Shown piece after piece: positions 48,505 to 60,442 of a stretch of DNA of 64,000 nt. The translations under genes were made by a program, and so were the position numbers. The DNA comes from Acetobacter thailandicus (GTDB lineage: Bacteria; Pseudomonadota; Alphaproteobacteria; Acetobacterales; Acetobacteraceae): assembly GCF_011516655.1 (NCBI RefSeq), contig NZ_WOSV01000003.1, positions 62,001 to 126,000 of the forward strand, written 5' to 3'. The first letter of the stretch is position 1, and each line of letters starts with the position of its first letter. The notes beneath the pieces were generated by a model that was given only the letters and a program-made list of their open reading frames with translations, was not told where the DNA came from and did not search any database.

Positions 48505-48777
48505 TTACACCGACACGCCGACGACAGATGCGTCAACAACTTCGCCGTTACGAGAAACGACAGCCCATGTCTTACGACGGGAGATCGGTGTACACTCGAT
48601 GATACGGACGGTATCACCGATTTTACAGATATTTTCTTCATCATGCGCCGCATATTTTTTAGAACGACGAATGAATTTCTTATACAGCGGATGCATAACC
48701 CGACGATCGACAAGAACCGTTACGGTCTTGTCCATCTTGTCACTGGTTACACGTCCGGTAAGGACGCGCCTTGGCAT
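48505..48777 (-). CDS. rpsQ: 30S ribosomal protein S17
   Basis: The 90-residue protein starts at ATG 48777 ([20 protein letters not shown]). It has [20 protein letters not shown] and [20 protein letters not shown], both S17 signatures. The longer open frame upstream overlaps rpmC and is not real. Confidence 0.96.
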   Translation of the reverse strand: MPRRVLTGRVTSDKMDKTVTVLVDRRVMHPLYKKFIRRSKKYAAHDEENICKIGDTVRIIECTPISRRKTWAVVSRNGEVVDASVVGVSV

Positions 48778-48790
48778 CGTCCAACTCCCT

Positions 48791-49027
48791 TCAGGAAATG
48801 GCAACAGATGTTTTTGCACCTGCTGCGGACTTCTCATTCTGCGACACGATCGTTTTGATGCGCGCAATCTCACGACGAACGACACGAATGCGGCTCTGGC
48901 CTTCGTTTTGTCCGGTAGCCTGCTGGAAACGCAGATTAAGCTGCTCACGCTTCAGATCAAGAAGAAGCGCATTCAGTTCGTCTGATGTTTTGGCACGCAG
49001 GTCAGCTGGCTTTGTTGCCTTTGCCAT
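48791..49027 (-). CDS. rpmC: 50S ribosomal protein L29
   Basis: The 78-residue helical protein lies at the tunnel exit. It contains [32 protein letters not shown] and [16 protein letters not shown]. The ATG 49027 (MAKATKPAD) has GGAG nine bases upstream. An ATG three codons earlier is too close to that site. The Ala/Ser tail is slightly longer than in E. coli. Confidence 0.95.
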   Translation of the reverse strand: MAKATKPADLRAKTSDELNALLLDLKREQLNLRFQQATGQNEGQSRIRVVRREIARIKTIVSQNEKSAAGAKTSVAIS

Positions 49028-49028
49028 C

Positions 49029-49445
49029 TCACGCATCTCCGATTCGGGTCACAAACTTCGTTTTGATCGGCAGCTTCGCTGCACCGAGAGCGAGCGCTTC
49101 ACGTGCAACTTCTGGCGGTACACCTTCGATTTCGAAGATAATACGACCTGGCTTTACACGGGCAACCCAGTACTCGGGGGATCCTTTACCAGATCCCATA
49201 CGCACTTCTGCTGGCTTTGTCGAGACCGGAAGGTCAGGAAAAATACGAATCCATACGCGACCGGCACGTTTCATAGCACGAGTAATGGCACGACGTGATG
49301 CTTCGATCTGACGTGCAGTAATACGTTCGGGCTGAAGAGCCTTCAGGCCGAATGTTCCAAAATTGAGCGTAGTCCCGCTTTTGGCAAGGCCGTGAATACG
49401 ACCTTTATGTGCCTTACGGAATTTTGTACGCTTTGGAGAAAGCAT
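49029..49445 (-). CDS. rplP: 50S ribosomal protein L16
   Basis: The 138-residue protein is needed for the peptidyl-transferase centre and A site. It starts [20 protein letters not shown] and includes [40 protein letters not shown] and [19 protein letters not shown]. It ends one base before the rpmC start. Confidence 0.97.
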   Translation of the reverse strand: MLSPKRTKFRKAHKGRIHGLAKSGTTLNFGTFGLKALQPERITARQIEASRRAITRAMKRAGRVWIRIFPDLPVSTKPAEVRMGSGKGSPEYWVARVKPGRIIFEIEGVPPEVAREALALGAAKLPIKTKFVTRIGDA

Positions 49446-49463
49446 TATATTCTATCCTTCGCC

Positions 49464-50141
49464 TCAGCGCTGAGGGGCCTGTTCGGCCGCCCGGCGATCC
49501 AGAGCCATCGGGTCATGCGCAAGGATCTCGCCTTTGAAGATCCAGACCTTCACACCACAGGTACCGTATGTGGTATGAGCTGTTGCTGTCCCGTAATCGA
49601 TATCAGCACGCAGAGTGTGCAATGGCACGCGGCCTTCACGATACCACTCGATACGTGCAATTTCTGCGCCGCCCAGACGACCGGAGCAGTTAATACGAAT
49701 ACCCTGTGCGCCAAGACGCATAGCTGACTGAACAGCACGCTTCATAGCACGACGGAAAGCAACACGACGTTCCAGCTGCTGAGCAATGTTGTCAGCTACC
49801 AGAGTTGCATCGATTTCAGGTTTACGGATCTCAACGATATTCAGCGCTACTTCTGTACCCGCCATGCGGGTCAGCTCTTTGCGCAGAGCGTCAATATCCT
49901 GACCTTTTTTACCAATAACAACACCTGGACGTGCTGCGTAAATCGTAACGCGAGGCTTTTTAGCAGGACGTTCGATAACAACACGAGCAACACCAGCACC
50001 TGCAAGCTTACGACGAAGGAAAGCACGCAGTTTCAGGTCTTCATGCAGCAGACGAGAATAGTCTGCGTCAGCGTACCAACGGCTATCCCATGTGCGATTA
50101 ATGCCGAGCCGGAGCCCGATTGGATTGACTTTATGTCCCAT
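49464..50141 (-). CDS. rpsC: 30S ribosomal protein S3
   Basis: The 225-residue protein has the N-terminal [20 protein letters not shown], the KH domain ([20 protein letters not shown]) and the C-terminal S3 domain ([40 protein letters not shown]). It forms part of the mRNA entry site and its helicase activity. It follows rplV by three bases. Confidence 0.97.
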   Translation of the reverse strand: MGHKVNPIGLRLGINRTWDSRWYADADYSRLLHEDLKLRAFLRRKLAGAGVARVVIERPAKKPRVTIYAARPGVVIGKKGQDIDALRKELTRMAGTEVALNIVEIRKPEIDATLVADNIAQQLERRVAFRRAMKRAVQSAMRLGAQGIRINCSGRLGGAEIARIEWYREGRVPLHTLRADIDYGTATAHTTYGTCGVKVWIFKGEILAHDPMALDRRAAEQAPQR

Positions 50142-50144
50142 ACG

Positions 50145-50555
50145 TCAGGCCGCCTTCTGTTCGCTAGCAGCTGCCTCAGGTTCCGCAGCCCGTTCAGCAA
50201 CAACAATCTTCAGATGGCTGAAGAATTTTTCCACACGAGCGGAACGACCACGACCACGTGCGTGAAAACGCCGCATAACCGTAGCTTTTCCAACTTCCAC
50301 AATCTTAACTACCAGCTGATCAACATCAAGCTGATGGTTATTTTCTGCGTTTGCGATTGCGCTTTCCAGAGTCTGTTTCACCTGCTGAGCGATACGACGT
50401 TTAGAAAACGTCAGTGTCGCAACAGCCTGTGATGCTGGCTTATTACGAATAAGGGCAGCAACAAGATTCAGTTTACGGGGACTAACCCGGATATTACGCG
50501 TAATTGCTTGCGCTTCTGTTTCCGCGAGCATGCGCGGGTGATTAGGCTTGCTCAT
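50145..50555 (-). CDS. rplV: 50S ribosomal protein L22
   Basis: The 136-residue protein lines the exit tunnel. It starts at ATG 50555 one base after rpsS; the longer frame overlaps rpsS. It shows [36 protein letters not shown] and the loop [20 protein letters not shown]. The Ala/Glu-rich tail is a usual extension. Confidence 0.95.
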   Translation of the reverse strand: MSKPNHPRMLAETEAQAITRNIRVSPRKLNLVAALIRNKPASQAVATLTFSKRRIAQQVKQTLESAIANAENNHQLDVDQLVVKIVEVGKATVMRRFHARGRGRSARVEKFFSHLKIVVAERAAEPEAAASEQKAA

Positions 50556-50556
50556 T

Positions 50557-50835
50557 TTAGCCCCGCTTTGACTTCTTGTCGGCCCCATGACCATGGAACG
50601 TACGGGTTGGTGAGAACTCACCAAACTTATGTCCCACCATGTTTTCCGTTACCTGCACTGGCAGGAACTTCTGACCATTATAAACACCGAACGTCAGCCC
50701 AACGAACTGCGGAAGAATTGTTGAACGACGTGACCAGATTTTGATCACTTCGTTACGGCCTGAAGCGCGAGACGCTTCAGCCTTATTCAGCAGATACCCG
50801 TCGACGAACGGGCCTTTCCAGACGGAACGTGCCAT
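50557..50835 (-). CDS. rpsS: 30S ribosomal protein S19
   Basis: The 92-residue head protein has [40 protein letters not shown] and [20 protein letters not shown], followed by [11 protein letters not shown]. Thirteen bases separate it from rplB. Confidence 0.97.
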   Translation of the reverse strand: MARSVWKGPFVDGYLLNKAEASRASGRNEVIKIWSRRSTILPQFVGLTFGVYNGQKFLPVQVTENMVGHKFGEFSPTRTFHGHGADKKSKRG

Positions 50836-50848
50836 CTTCTATTGCCCC

Positions 50849-51679
50849 TTACTTGCCGGTCTTGCGACGACGGATAATCAGACTGTCCGTACGCTTATTG
50901 ACCCGAGTTTTATAACCTTTGGTAGGTTTGCCCCATGGTGTAACCGGATGACGACCACCAGATGTACGGCCTTCACCACCACCATGCGGGTGATCAACCG
51001 GGTTCATCACAACGCCACGGTTATGTGGGCGACGACCCAGCCAGCGTGCACGGCCGGCTTTACCAAGGTGCTGGTTCATGTTGTCAGGGTTAGACACGGC
51101 ACCAACTGTTGCCATGCATTCACCACGAACAACACGCAGTTCACCAGACTGCAGTTTGATCTGTGCATAACCGGCATCTTTACCAACCAGCTGCGCATAG
51201 GTTCCGGCTGAACGAGCCAGCTTGCCACCGGCAGCCTGCTTCAGTTCAATATTGTGTACGATCGTACCAACCGGAATAGATGCCAGCGGCATAGCATTGC
51301 CTGGTTTGATATCAACGCGATGACCCGCGATAACATTATCGCCAACCTTCAGACGCTGCGGAGCCAGAATATAATTCAGCTCACCATCTTCGTACTTAAT
51401 CAGCGCAATAAATGCTGTACGGTTCGGATCATATTCCAGACGCTCAACTACACCCTGAACGTCGAATTTACGACGCTTAAAGTCGATGTAGCGATAAGAC
51501 TGTTTATGACCACCACCACGAAAACGAGAGGTTGTACGACCGTTATTGTTACGGCCACCCGTTTTGTTTTTACCTTCGGTCAGCTGCTTAACCGGCTTGC
51601 CTTTCCAGAGGTCGGCGCGGTCAATCAGAACCGTGCCACGAAGGCTCGGTGTAACGGGATTAAAGTGCTTCAATGCCAT
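50849..51679 (-). CDS. rplB: 50S ribosomal protein L2
   Basis: The 276-residue protein is essential for peptidyl transfer and subunit joining. It contains [40 protein letters not shown], the OB-fold core [20 protein letters not shown], and the region around the conserved histidine [20 protein letters not shown]. Confidence 0.98.
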   Translation of the reverse strand: MALKHFNPVTPSLRGTVLIDRADLWKGKPVKQLTEGKNKTGGRNNNGRTTSRFRGGGHKQSYRYIDFKRRKFDVQGVVERLEYDPNRTAFIALIKYEDGELNYILAPQRLKVGDNVIAGHRVDIKPGNAMPLASIPVGTIVHNIELKQAAGGKLARSAGTYAQLVGKDAGYAQIKLQSGELRVVRGECMATVGAVSNPDNMNQHLGKAGRARWLGRRPHNRGVVMNPVDHPHGGGEGRTSGGRHPVTPWGKPTKGYKTRVNKRTDSLIIRRRKTGK

Positions 51680-51695
51680 CTGTTTCTACCTCACG

Positions 51696-52031
51696 TCACG
51701 TCAGGCTGGTGGTCAGATCGATAGACTGACCTTCTGCGAGCTGAACGAACGCTTTCTTAATATCGGAACGCTGTCCCAGACGACCTTTAAAGCGTTTAGC
51801 CTTACCCTTCTGAACAAGAGTGTTCACGTCAACGACTTTAACACCAAAAAGCGTCTCTACAGCCACCTTGATTTCAGGCTTCGTGGCTGTCATTGCAACC
51901 TTGAAAACAACCTGATTTTTCTCTGAAAGAGCTGTCGCTTTCTCTGTGATATGCGGCGTACGAATGATGTCGTACAGCGCTTCACGTGAAAGACGCTCAG
52001 CCTTCTTACGAATTGCTAGAACGTTGGTCAT
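51696..52031 (-). CDS. rplW: 50S ribosomal protein L23
   Basis: The 111-residue protein docks trigger factor and SRP at the tunnel exit. It contains [40 protein letters not shown] and [21 protein letters not shown] 15-20 residue N-terminal extension precedes the family start. Its ATG overlaps the rplD stop by four bases. Confidence 0.96.
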   Translation of the reverse strand: MTNVLAIRKKAERLSREALYDIIRTPHITEKATALSEKNQVVFKVAMTATKPEIKVAVETLFGVKVVDVNTLVQKGKAKRFKGRLGQRSDIKKAFVQLAEGQSIDLTTSLT

Positions 52032-52642
52032 ACCAGACGCTCCTTCAGGCCTTCAAGGCCAGCTTGTGTAATTGCCAGAACTTCATGATTCAGGATATCA
52101 TAAACGTTGGCACCAATCGTTGGCAGAACATCAATCTTGGGCAGATTGCGGGCTGCACGAACAAAACCTTCATCAACTGCTGCATCAACAATGAGAGCAG
52201 ATTTCAGACCGAGGTTTTTCAGCTTAACAGCCAGTTCGCTTGTGCGAGTCACGCCAGAAGCAGACTGCAGAACAACAAGCTTACCTTCCTGTGCTTTCTG
52301 AGAAAGAACAGAGATCAGACCCAGACGACGTACTTTTTTCGGCAGATCATAGCCATGGTCGCGAACAACCGGACCATGAACAACACCACCGGTGCGGTAC
52401 TGAGGCGCACGGAGTGAGCCCTGACGTGCACTACCGGTACCTTTCTGACGATAAGGCTTCTTGGTTGTGCCTGAGACTTCGCTCATGCCTTTAACTTTGT
52501 GCGTACCAGCGCGGCGTTTTGCCAGCTGCCAGTGCACAACGCGCGCCATGATGTCAGCACGTGGGGCAACAGCAAACAACTCAGCAGGAAGCGTCACAGA
52601 ACCGGCGCTGCCATTATCGAGAGTTTTGATTTCAATTTCCAT
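52028..52642 (-). CDS. rplD: 50S ribosomal protein L4
   Basis: The 204-residue protein has the tunnel loop [20 protein letters not shown] and [20 protein letters not shown]. The C-terminal domain includes [19 protein letters not shown] and [20 protein letters not shown]. In E. coli L4 represses the S10 operon through its leader; the leader here is not comparable, since tuf precedes rpsJ closely. It lies four bases after rplC. Confidence 0.97.
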   Translation of the reverse strand: MEIEIKTLDNGSAGSVTLPAELFAVAPRADIMARVVHWQLAKRRAGTHKVKGMSEVSGTTKKPYRQKGTGSARQGSLRAPQYRTGGVVHGPVVRDHGYDLPKKVRRLGLISVLSQKAQEGKLVVLQSASGVTRTSELAVKLKNLGLKSALIVDAAVDEGFVRAARNLPKIDVLPTIGANVYDILNHEVLAITQAGLEGLKERLV

Positions 52643-52646
52643 GACT

Positions 52647-53330
52647 TCAGGCCTCCGCCGTCACGAGAGCAGCCGGGTAAGGCGCATCCGCATGGCGGGC
52701 TTTTTTGATCGCATCACGAATCAGAACAGTGCCGTTTTTAGCTCCTGGAATAGAGCCGCGCACCATGATCAGATTCTTTTCCGGATCAATTGCTGCAATT
52801 TCAAGATTGAGGGTCGTCACGCGTTCATCGCCAAGATGACCAGCCATCTTTTTATTCTTAAAAGTTTTACCAGGATCCTGACGGTTACCGGTAGAACCAT
52901 GAGAACGATGGGAGATGGAAACACCATGCGTTGCTTCCAGACCAGCAAAGTTCCAGCGCTTCATAGCACCTGCGAAACCTTTACCCTTACTGGTACCAGT
53001 GACGTCGACTTTCTGACCAACAACAAAATGAGAAGCAGAAAGTGTTGCGCCAACTTCAAGTGCTGCATCTTCTGCAACACGAAATTCACGTACAACCTTT
53101 TTAGGCTCTACTTTTGTGCGGGCAAAATGACCACGATTTGGTTTGGTAACATTTTTTACCTTGGCGCTGCCCATACCAAGCTGAACAGCCGTATAGCCAT
53201 CCCGCTCCTGAGTACGGACATCAACAACCTGCAGTGCATCCACATGCAGGACTGTAACGGGCACATGAGTGCCGTCTTCCTTGAAAAGTCGGGACATTCC
53301 CAACTTTTTTGCAATTAATCCGGTGCGCAT
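52647..53330 (-). CDS. rplC: 50S ribosomal protein L3
   Basis: The 227-residue protein begins at ATG 53330 ([20 protein letters not shown]), ten bases after rpsJ; the longer frame runs into rpsJ. The C-terminal half carries the signature [20 protein letters not shown] and [20 protein letters not shown]. It initiates 50S assembly. Confidence 0.97.
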   Translation of the reverse strand: MRTGLIAKKLGMSRLFKEDGTHVPVTVLHVDALQVVDVRTQERDGYTAVQLGMGSAKVKNVTKPNRGHFARTKVEPKKVVREFRVAEDAALEVGATLSASHFVVGQKVDVTGTSKGKGFAGAMKRWNFAGLEATHGVSISHRSHGSTGNRQDPGKTFKNKKMAGHLGDERVTTLNLEIAAIDPEKNLIMVRGSIPGAKNGTVLIRDAIKKARHADAPYPAALVTAEA

Positions 53331-53340
53331 CGTCTGGACC

Positions 53341-53649
53341 TTAAAGTTTGATCTCGACATCCACGCCAGCGGCGAGGTCGAGTTTCATGAGGGCGTCCAC
53401 GGTCTGCGGAGTTGGCTCAACAATGTCGAGCAGGCGGCGATGAGTTCTGATCTCGAACTGCTCGCGACTTTTCTTATCCACGTGGGGGGAACGGTTAACC
53501 GTAAACCGTTCAATATGCGTCGGCAGCGGGATAGGACCCCGAACCCGCGCACCCGTACGCTTCGCCGTGTTTACGATCTCTTTTGTGCTGTTGTCAAGCA
53601 CCCGATGATCATACGCCTTCAGGCGAATGCGGATGTTCTGGTTGTCCAT
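53341..53649 (-). CDS. rpsJ: 30S ribosomal protein S10 (NusE)
   Basis: The 102-residue protein contains [40 protein letters not shown] and [20 protein letters not shown]. Besides its place in the 30S head, it acts with NusB in transcription antitermination and with NusG in coupling. It is 106 bases after tuf, with a hairpin between. Confidence 0.97.
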   Translation of the reverse strand: MDNQNIRIRLKAYDHRVLDNSTKEIVNTAKRTGARVRGPIPLPTHIERFTVNRSPHVDKKSREQFEIRTHRRLLDIVEPTPQTVDALMKLDLAAGVDVEIKL

Positions 53650-53705
53650 TTATTTTCTAGTCCAACACCTTACTTGTCCGGAGTAACCCGGGCCGCCAAA
53701 TAAGA

Positions 53706-53729
53706 CCCCAGCTAAACAATTAGCCGGGG
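53706..53729 (-). terminator. Hairpin between tuf and rpsJ
   Basis: On the minus strand CCCCGGCTA pairs with TAGCTGGGG (one G-U pair) around a 6-base loop. It is followed by TCTTATTT, a weak U-run, 26 bases after the tuf stop. It could end part of the tuf transcripts and so set a lower level for the S10 operon. Confidence 0.45.
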
Positions 53730-53755
53730 CCCTACAGTCTTTGGCTTTTTCCGAA

Positions 53756-54946
53756 TTACTCGGTGATAGAAGCCACTACACCTGCACCAACGGTACGGCC
53801 GCCTTCACGAATAGCGAAACGCAGACCTTCGTCCATAGCAATAGGTGCAATCAGCTCAACGTCCATAGCACAGTTATCGCCTGGCATTACCATTTCTGTA
53901 CCTTCTGGCAGGTGAACAACACCTGTTACGTCAGTTGTACGGAAATAGAACTGAGGACGATAGTTTGTGAAGAATGGTGTATGACGACCACCCTCTTCTT
54001 TCGTCAGGATGTAAGCTTCAGCTTTGAATTTTTTGTGCGGCGTAATTGAGCCTGGCTTTGCCAGAACCTGACCACGCTCAACGTCTTCACGTTTTGTGCC
54101 ACGCAGAAGCGCACCAATGTTGTCGCCAGCTTCACCGCGATCAAGCAGCTTACGGAACATTTCAACACCGGTAACGGTGGTTTTAACAGTGTCACGCAGA
54201 CCAACGATTTCTACTTCGTCACCAACGTTAACTGCGCCACGCTCAACACGGCCGGTAACAACTGTACCACGACCAGAAATTGAGAATACGTCTTCGATCG
54301 GCATCAGGAACGGACGATCAATCGGACGCTCTGGCTGAGGAATGTACGCGTCAACCGCTTCCATCAGCTCAAGAACGCGATTTTCGCCAACTTCTGCATC
54401 ACCATCTTCGAGGGTAACCAGAGCAGACCCTTTGATTATGGGGATATCGTCGCCAGGGAACTGGTAAGAAGACAGAAGCTCACGAACTTCCATTTCTACG
54501 AGCTCGAGCAGCTCAGGATCATCAACCTGGTCAACTTTGTTCAGGAACACAACCAGAGCAGGCACACCAACCTGACGAGCAAGCAGGATGTGCTCACGTG
54601 TCTGAGGCATTGGGCCGTCAGCAGCAGAAACAACCAGAATTGCGCCGTCCATCTGAGCAGCACCGGTGATCATGTTTTTCACATAGTCAGCGTGTCCGGG
54701 GCAGTCAACGTGAGCGTAGTGACGCTTCGCTGTTTCGTATTCAACGTGAGCTGTAGAAATGGTGATTCCACGAGCGCGTTCTTCAGGTGCAGCGTCGATC
54801 TGATCATATGCCTTAAACTCAGCACCACCAGCTTTCGCCAGGGTCTTTGTAATAGCAGCTGTCAGAGAGGTTTTGCCATGATCAACGTGACCAATGGTAC
54901 CAATGTTACAGTGCGGTTTATTCCGCTCAAATTTAGCCTTAGCCAT
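53756..54946 (-). CDS. tuf: Elongation factor Tu
   Basis: The 396-residue GTPase delivers aminoacyl-tRNA to the ribosome. The start [20 protein letters not shown] leads into G1 GHVDHGKT (19-26), then [28 protein letters not shown] and the SAL motif; domains 2 and 3 follow with [20 protein letters not shown]. Five residues of extra open frame before this ATG are not needed. The gene follows rpsG directly; the usual fusA gene is not between them. A second tuf copy elsewhere cannot be excluded. Confidence 0.98.
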   Translation of the reverse strand: MAKAKFERNKPHCNIGTIGHVDHGKTSLTAAITKTLAKAGGAEFKAYDQIDAAPEERARGITISTAHVEYETAKRHYAHVDCPGHADYVKNMITGAAQMDGAILVVSAADGPMPQTREHILLARQVGVPALVVFLNKVDQVDDPELLELVEMEVRELLSSYQFPGDDIPIIKGSALVTLEDGDAEVGENRVLELMEAVDAYIPQPERPIDRPFLMPIEDVFSISGRGTVVTGRVERGAVNVGDEVEIVGLRDTVKTTVTGVEMFRKLLDRGEAGDNIGALLRGTKREDVERGQVLAKPGSITPHKKFKAEAYILTKEEGGRHTPFFTNYRPQFYFRTTDVTGVVHLPEGTEMVMPGDNCAMDVELIAPIAMDEGLRFAIREGGRTVGAGVVASITE

Positions 54947-55034
54947 TTTTCCACTCCACACTTCCGGTTAAACCGGAAGCCGTTTCAAAATACACTTCAC
55001 TGAACTCCACCGGGGAGCCAGCGCACGCAAACAG

Positions 55035-55511
55035 TTACCAGCGATAATGACTGAAAGCTTTGTTTGCTTCAGCCATACGATGGGTATCTTCACGCTTTTT
55101 TACAGCAGATCCACGATTGTTAACCGCATCAAGCAGCTCATTAGACAACCGGTCCTGCATGGTGTTTTCTCCCCGTTTGCGGGAGGCATCAATCACCCAG
55201 CGAATGGCCAGCGCCTGACGGCGTTCTGCACGGACTTCCACAGGAACCTGGTACGTCGCACCACCAACGCGGCGTGAACGAACCTCTACTGCAGGCTTAA
55301 CGTTATCCAGAGCATTGTGGAACAATGCAACCGGATCAGCAGAAGCTCCACTACGACGCACAAGCGCCTCGAGAGCTCCATAGACAATCCCTTCCGCAGT
55401 GGATTTCTTGCCATCATACATAAGCGCATTCATGAAACGCGTGATGACAATATCTCCGAACTTCGGATCGGGAAGAATTTCGCGCTTAACAGCGCGGTGA
55501 CGGCGGCTCAT
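55035..55511 (-). CDS. rpsG: 30S ribosomal protein S7
   Basis: The 158-residue head-assembly protein has [36 protein letters not shown]-like (here [20 protein letters not shown]), and [20 protein letters not shown]. It ends [20 protein letters not shown]-like ([20 protein letters not shown]). It follows rpsL by 14 bases. Confidence 0.97.
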   Translation of the reverse strand: MSRRHRAVKREILPDPKFGDIVITRFMNALMYDGKKSTAEGIVYGALEALVRRSGASADPVALFHNALDNVKPAVEVRSRRVGGATYQVPVEVRAERRQALAIRWVIDASRKRGENTMQDRLSNELLDAVNNRGSAVKKREDTHRMAEANKAFSHYRW

Positions 55512-55525
55512 ACCTTAACTTTCCC

Positions 55526-55897
55526 TTACTTCGGACGCTTAGCGCCATAAAGCGAACGACGCTGGCGACGCTTCGCGATACCCTGGGTATCAAGTACACC
55601 ACGAAGGATATGGTAACGCACACCCGGAAGGTCTTTTACACGACCGCCACGAATTAACACAACGCTATGTTCCTGAAGGTTATGACCTTCACCAGGAATA
55701 TAGCTCACCACCTCATAGCCATTCGTTAAACGCACCTTAGCAACTTTACGCAGTGCAGAATTAGGCTTCTTTGGTGTCGTTGTATAAACGCGGGTGCAAA
55801 CACCGCGCTTTTGCGGGCATGCCTGCAGTGCAGGCACTTTGTTGCGCTTGACTGCGGGCTTACGCCCCTTGGCAATGAGCTGGTTGATGGTCGGCAT
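55526..55897 (-). CDS. rpsL: 30S ribosomal protein S12
   Basis: The 123-residue decoding-centre protein starts at ATG 55897 ([14 protein letters not shown]). The streptomycin-related lysines K43 ([11 protein letters not shown]) and K88 (GRVKDLPGV) are both the wild-type residue, which predicts sensitivity at this target. It heads the str cluster. Its leader is about 190 bases long and contains hairpins. Confidence 0.97.
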   Translation of the reverse strand: MPTINQLIAKGRKPAVKRNKVPALQACPQKRGVCTRVYTTTPKKPNSALRKVAKVRLTNGYEVVSYIPGEGHNLQEHSVVLIRGGRVKDLPGVRYHILRGVLDTQGIAKRRQRRSLYGAKRPK

Positions 55898-56180
55898 GCG
55901 CCTTTCCCGATCCTTACACAATTGAGCCGGAAGGCCTTTTTATCGGCCACCGACTGTCATTTAAAAATCCCATCAGGCAAAACACCCGTATGGGGCTATG
56001 TTAACATCCGACCCCGCTTCTTACAGAAGCCAGTCGCATGTTTTACAAGTGAATTCGACATACCCCGCTCTCACAGGCAGAGCGGAGCCGAGGGCTGTTT
56101 CGTAACGCCTTGACCAGATGAAGTCAAGACAATACGGCCGATTCCTCTAAGCTTTCTCCCATTTTACTTAACAGACAAAA
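55898..56180 (-). promoter_or_regulatory. Promoter and leader region of the str/S10 cluster
   Basis: The 338-base gap between rpsL and rpoC holds no gene. A candidate promoter on the minus strand is TTGACT (56122-56127), a 17-base spacer, and TACGAA (56099-56104). A CTTGAC/GTCAAG dyad (56109-56128) overlaps its -35 box. Two perfect hairpins follow in the leader: CCGCTCT/AGAGCGG (56065-56085) and GCTTCT/AGAAGC (56016-56030). They may be ribosomal-protein or growth-rate control elements, but no known motif was recognised. Confidence 0.35.
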
Positions 56181-56208
56181 AAAAACCGGGGCGCAAACCC
56201 CGGTTTTT
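56181..56208. terminator. Intrinsic terminator after rpoC
   Basis: AAAAACCGGGG and CCCCGGTTTTT form a perfect 11-base-pair stem around CGCAAA, with A and T tracts on both sides. It ends rpoBC transcripts on the minus strand, 27 bases beyond the rpoC stop, and separates them from the rpsL promoter. Confidence 0.9.
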
Positions 56209-56235
56209 ATCTTTAACGCACACTGTAAAGGCGAA

Positions 56236-59200
56236 TCATTCAGCTGCTGAAGAACGCCCTACACGCTGACGGTCCTGAGATGCTGCAATCGCACGAAGGC
56301 GATTCATAACACTACCTGTACCGGCCGGGATCAGACGACCGACAATGACGTTCTCTTTAAGACCATTCAGACGATCAACCTTGCCAGCTGTCGCTGCTTC
56401 AGTGAGCACTCGTGTGGTCTCCTGGAAGGAAGCGGCAGAGATGAACGACTGCGTCTGCAGAGACGCTTTCGTAATACCCTGAAGAACAGGCATCGCAAGA
56501 GCCGGACGCTCACCAGCGTTCAGGCACTTCGTATTTTCAATATCAAACTCAATACGATCTACCGTCTCACCGATAAGATAAGTTGTGTCGCCTGGCTCCA
56601 GAATCTCAACTTTCTGAAGCATCTGACGCACGATAACCTCAATATGCTTATCATTAATCTTCACACCCTGAAGACGATACACATCCTGAATCTCGTTCAC
56701 CAGATAGTCAGACAGCGCCTCTACACCCATGACTTTAAGAATGTCATGTGGCACACGAGGACCATCAACCAGCGGATCGCCCTTCTCGACAAAGTCACCT
56801 TCCTGAACGGAAACGTGCTTGCCTTTGGGGATCAGATATTCTGTCTCTTCGCCTGTCTCGTCGTTTTTAACGATAATACGGCGTTTAGACTTATAATCCT
56901 TCCCGAACTCAACGCGACCTTCCATTTCTGCAATGATCGCATGGTCTTTTGGACGGCGAGCCTCGAACAGTTCAGCAACACGTGGCAGACCACCCGTAAT
57001 ATCACGGGTTTTAGACCCTTCACGTGGCAGACGGGCAAGCACGTCACCAGCATGAACTTCTGCACCATTCTCAACTGAAAGCAGTGTTTCAGGTGACAGG
57101 AAGTAACGGGCGTCATTACCATTGGCCAGTTTAATCACTTCACCGTTTGGACCTGTCAGCTGCAGACGCGGACGCAGATCAACGCCCTTCCCTGCCTGCT
57201 TATAGTCCACCACCACTTTAGATGTCAGACCGGTCACTTCGTCCATACGCTCAACGAGTGTAATGGAGTCAATCAGGTCAAGATATTCAATCTTACCGGC
57301 TTTTTCTGTGATGATTGGCAGTGTGTAAGGGTCCCACTCTGCCAGCTTCTGACCACGGGCAACGGCTTCACCTTCTACTGTCAGCAGACGGGCACCGTAA
57401 GGCACACGGTAGCGCGCTCTTTCAACGCCTGCATCATCTGTCAGCAGAATTTCACAGTTACGCGCCATAACAATCGGAACGTTCTGAGAGTTATGAACCA
57501 CGTTACGGTTACGGATCACAACCTTACCATCACGTGATGCTTCAATCATTGACTGCTCAGCACCACGCTGCGCTGCACCACCAATATGGAAGGTACGCAT
57601 TGTCAGCTGCGTGCCTGGCTCACCAATAGACTGAGCGGCGATAACACCAACGGCTTCACCAATGTTAACCGGTGTGCCGCGTGCAAGGTCACGGCCATAG
57701 CAATGACCACAAACACCAACGCGACTGTCACAGGTCAGCACGGAACGGATAAAGACAGATTCAATACCTGCTTTCTCAATCCGCTCTGCCTCAGCTTCTT
57801 CAATCAGGCTGTTACGAGGCACAATGACCTCTCCTGATGTCGGATCAGCAATATCAACAGCTGCCGTACGACCAAGAATACGCTCGGACAGAGACGCTAC
57901 GATCTCACCGCTGTCCATAACCGCACGAACAGTCAGACCACGCTCTGTACCACAATCTTCCTCAATAATGATGCTGTCCTGCGCAACGTCAACCAGACGG
58001 CGGGTGAGATATCCTGAGTTAGCTGTTTTAAGCGCTGTATCAGCCAGACCTTTACGGGCACCATGGGTTGATGTGAAGTAATCGAGAACCGACAGGCCTT
58101 CTTTAAAGTTAGCGATAATAGGCTGTTCGATAATTTCACCTGATGGTTTCGCCATCAGACCACGCATACCAGCAAGCTGTTTCATCTGTGCCGGTGACCC
58201 ACGAGCACCGGAGTGGCTCATCATCCACACAGAGTTAATTGGTTTACCAACTTCCTGACGGGAAATTTCTTTGGTCATTGCAGCCTGCACTTCGTCAGTG
58301 CAACGTGACCAGGCATCAACCACTTTGTTATAGCGTTCGCCGGCGGTAATCAGACCATCCTGATACTGCTGTTCGAACTCTTTCACTTCAGCAGCTGTAC
58401 GCTCTACCAGAACTTTCTTCTCTTCAGGGATGATCATGTCATCTTTACCGAAGGAAATACCAGCTTTAGCAGCGTGCCTGAAACCAAGAGCCATCAGACG
58501 GTCACAGAATATAACAGCTTCTTTCTGACCACAGTGACGGTAAACCGTATCAATTACGTCAGAAACAGCTTTCTTTGTCAGCTGTTTATTGATGAGAGAG
58601 AACGGAATAGCTTCATTTTTGGGCAGAATCTGCGCAATCAGTACGCGACCTGGCGTGGTCACAACAGTCTGATAGACAGTCTTGCCGTCTTTTATCGTCT
58701 CAAAGCGGGCACGGATTTTATCATGCAGCTTCAGAGCACCATCATTGAGCGCATACTCAACTTCACTAATGGAAGAAAATGATGGTGCACCCTTAACCAG
58801 AATTTCACCCGTTGTTTCATCATAGGTGTTTTTATCTGGTGTCAGCGCGTATTCCGGCAGCTCAAGGCTGAGATAATACAGACCCAGAACAATATCCTGA
58901 GACGGCACGATAATTGGCTTACCATTTGCCGGGCTGAGAATGTTGTTGGTCGACATCATCAGTACGCGTGCTTCAAGCTGAGCTTCGAGGCTCAGTGGCA
59001 CATGCACAGCCATCTGGTCACCGTCAAAGTCAGCGTTAAACGCTGTACAGACGAGCGGATGAAGCTGGATAGCTTTACCTTCGACCAGGATCGGTTCGAA
59101 CGCCTGAATACCAAGACGATGCAATGTTGGTGCACGGTTAAGCATAACAGGATGTTCACGGATAACCTCTTCGAGGATATCCCACACTTCCGGACGTTCT

Positions 59201-60411
59201 TTCTCAACCATACGCTTTGCAGCTTTAATGGTTGTCGCGTGACCATATTTCTCCAGCTTGGAGTAAATAAAGGGCTTAAACAGCTCCAGCGCCATCTTTT
59301 TGGGCAGGCCGCACTGATAAAGCTTCAGCTCCGGACCAACCACAATAACTGAACGGCCTGAATAATCGACGCGCTTACCAAGAAGGTTCTGACGGAAACG
59401 ACCCTGCTTGCCCTTAAGCATATCTGAAAGAGATTTAAGCGGACGTTTGTTCGCACCAGTAATCGCACGGCCACGTCGACCGTTATCAAACAGAGCGTCA
59501 ACGGCTTCCTGAAGCATACGTTTTTCGTTACGCACGATAATATCGGGCGCACGCAGCTCCATAAGACGTTTCAGACGGTTATTACGGTTGATAACACGAC
59601 GATACAGGTCATTCAGATCTGATGTTGCGAAACGACCACCATCAAGTGGTACCAGTGGACGCAGCTCAGGTGAAATAACCGGAACATAGTCAAGCACCAT
59701 CCACTCAGGACGTGAACCGCTTTCTGCAAAAGCTTCAACCAGTTTCAGACGCTTAACGAGTTTTTTGCGTTTTGCTTCTGAGGAGGTTTCTTTCAGTTCC
59801 TGACGCAGGTGAACCTTTTCGGCATCACAGTCAATACGCTCAAGAACCTTCTTAATAACCTCAGCACCGATACCAACCTCAATGCCTTCTTCACTATATT
59901 CATCAAGAACATCAAGGTACTGGTCTTCAGTCAGCAGAGAATACTGCTTCAGTGGTGACGTACCTGGCTCAAGAACAAGATAGTTTTCGAAATAAAGAAC
60001 TTTTTCAAGATCTTTAAGCGTCATATCGACCATAAGACCGATACGGCTAGGCAGAGATTTTAAAAACCAGATATGTGCAACAGGGCTGGCCAGCTGGATA
60101 TGCCCCATACGCTCACGGCGTACTTTTGCCAGAGTAACTTCAACACCACATTTTTCGCAGATAATACCGCGAAACTTCATGCGTTTATATTTACCGCAAA
60201 GGCACTCATAGTCCTTAATAGGACCAAAAATACGGGCACAAAAAAGGCCATCACGCTCAGGCTTGAACGTACGATAGTTAATCGTCTCGGGCTTCTTAAT
60301 TTCACCGTAAGACCAGGAGCGGATCTGCTCCGGTGATGCCAGCTGAATTTTAATCTGATCGAAGGTCATCGCCTGGCCGGTCTGACCAAGGATTTTCATG
60401 AGTTCATTCAT
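56236..60411 (-). CDS. rpoC: RNA polymerase beta' subunit
   Basis: The 1391-residue subunit carries the catalytic Mg2+ triad in [10 protein letters not shown] (about 456-463), the first zinc site ([20 protein letters not shown]), the second ([16 protein letters not shown]), the rudder and bridge-helix regions, and the trigger-loop segment with [20 protein letters not shown]. It ends with [19 protein letters not shown] and the omega-binding tail. Length and order are standard for alphaproteobacteria. It starts 102 bases after rpoB, with a hairpin in the gap. Confidence 0.98.
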   Translation of the reverse strand: MNELMKILGQTGQAMTFDQIKIQLASPEQIRSWSYGEIKKPETINYRTFKPERDGLFCARIFGPIKDYECLCGKYKRMKFRGIICEKCGVEVTLAKVRRERMGHIQLASPVAHIWFLKSLPSRIGLMVDMTLKDLEKVLYFENYLVLEPGTSPLKQYSLLTEDQYLDVLDEYSEEGIEVGIGAEVIKKVLERIDCDAEKVHLRQELKETSSEAKRKKLVKRLKLVEAFAESGSRPEWMVLDYVPVISPELRPLVPLDGGRFATSDLNDLYRRVINRNNRLKRLMELRAPDIIVRNEKRMLQEAVDALFDNGRRGRAITGANKRPLKSLSDMLKGKQGRFRQNLLGKRVDYSGRSVIVVGPELKLYQCGLPKKMALELFKPFIYSKLEKYGHATTIKAAKRMVEKERPEVWDILEEVIREHPVMLNRAPTLHRLGIQAFEPILVEGKAIQLHPLVCTAFNADFDGDQMAVHVPLSLEAQLEARVLMMSTNNILSPANGKPIIVPSQDIVLGLYYLSLELPEYALTPDKNTYDETTGEILVKGAPSFSSISEVEYALNDGALKLHDKIRARFETIKDGKTVYQTVVTTPGRVLIAQILPKNEAIPFSLINKQLTKKAVSDVIDTVYRHCGQKEAVIFCDRLMALGFRHAAKAGISFGKDDMIIPEEKKVLVERTAAEVKEFEQQYQDGLITAGERYNKVVDAWSRCTDEVQAAMTKEISRQEVGKPINSVWMMSHSGARGSPAQMKQLAGMRGLMAKPSGEIIEQPIIANFKEGLSVLDYFTSTHGARKGLADTALKTANSGYLTRRLVDVAQDSIIIEEDCGTERGLTVRAVMDSGEIVASLSERILGRTAAVDIADPTSGEVIVPRNSLIEEAEAERIEKAGIESVFIRSVLTCDSRVGVCGHCYGRDLARGTPVNIGEAVGVIAAQSIGEPGTQLTMRTFHIGGAAQRGAEQSMIEASRDGKVVIRNRNVVHNSQNVPIVMARNCEILLTDDAGVERARYRVPYGARLLTVEGEAVARGQKLAEWDPYTLPIITEKAGKIEYLDLIDSITLVERMDEVTGLTSKVVVDYKQAGKGVDLRPRLQLTGPNGEVIKLANGNDARYFLSPETLLSVENGAEVHAGDVLARLPREGSKTRDITGGLPRVAELFEARRPKDHAIIAEMEGRVEFGKDYKSKRRIIVKNDETGEETEYLIPKGKHVSVQEGDFVEKGDPLVDGPRVPHDILKVMGVEALSDYLVNEIQDVYRLQGVKINDKHIEVIVRQMLQKVEILEPGDTTYLIGETVDRIEFDIENTKCLNAGERPALAMPVLQGITKASLQTQSFISAASFQETTRVLTEAATAGKVDRLNGLKENVIVGRLIPAGTGSVMNRLRAIAASQDRQRVGRSSAAE

Positions 60412-60442
60412 GTGCTGAAGCCCCCAGAGGGAAAGTGAAAGC

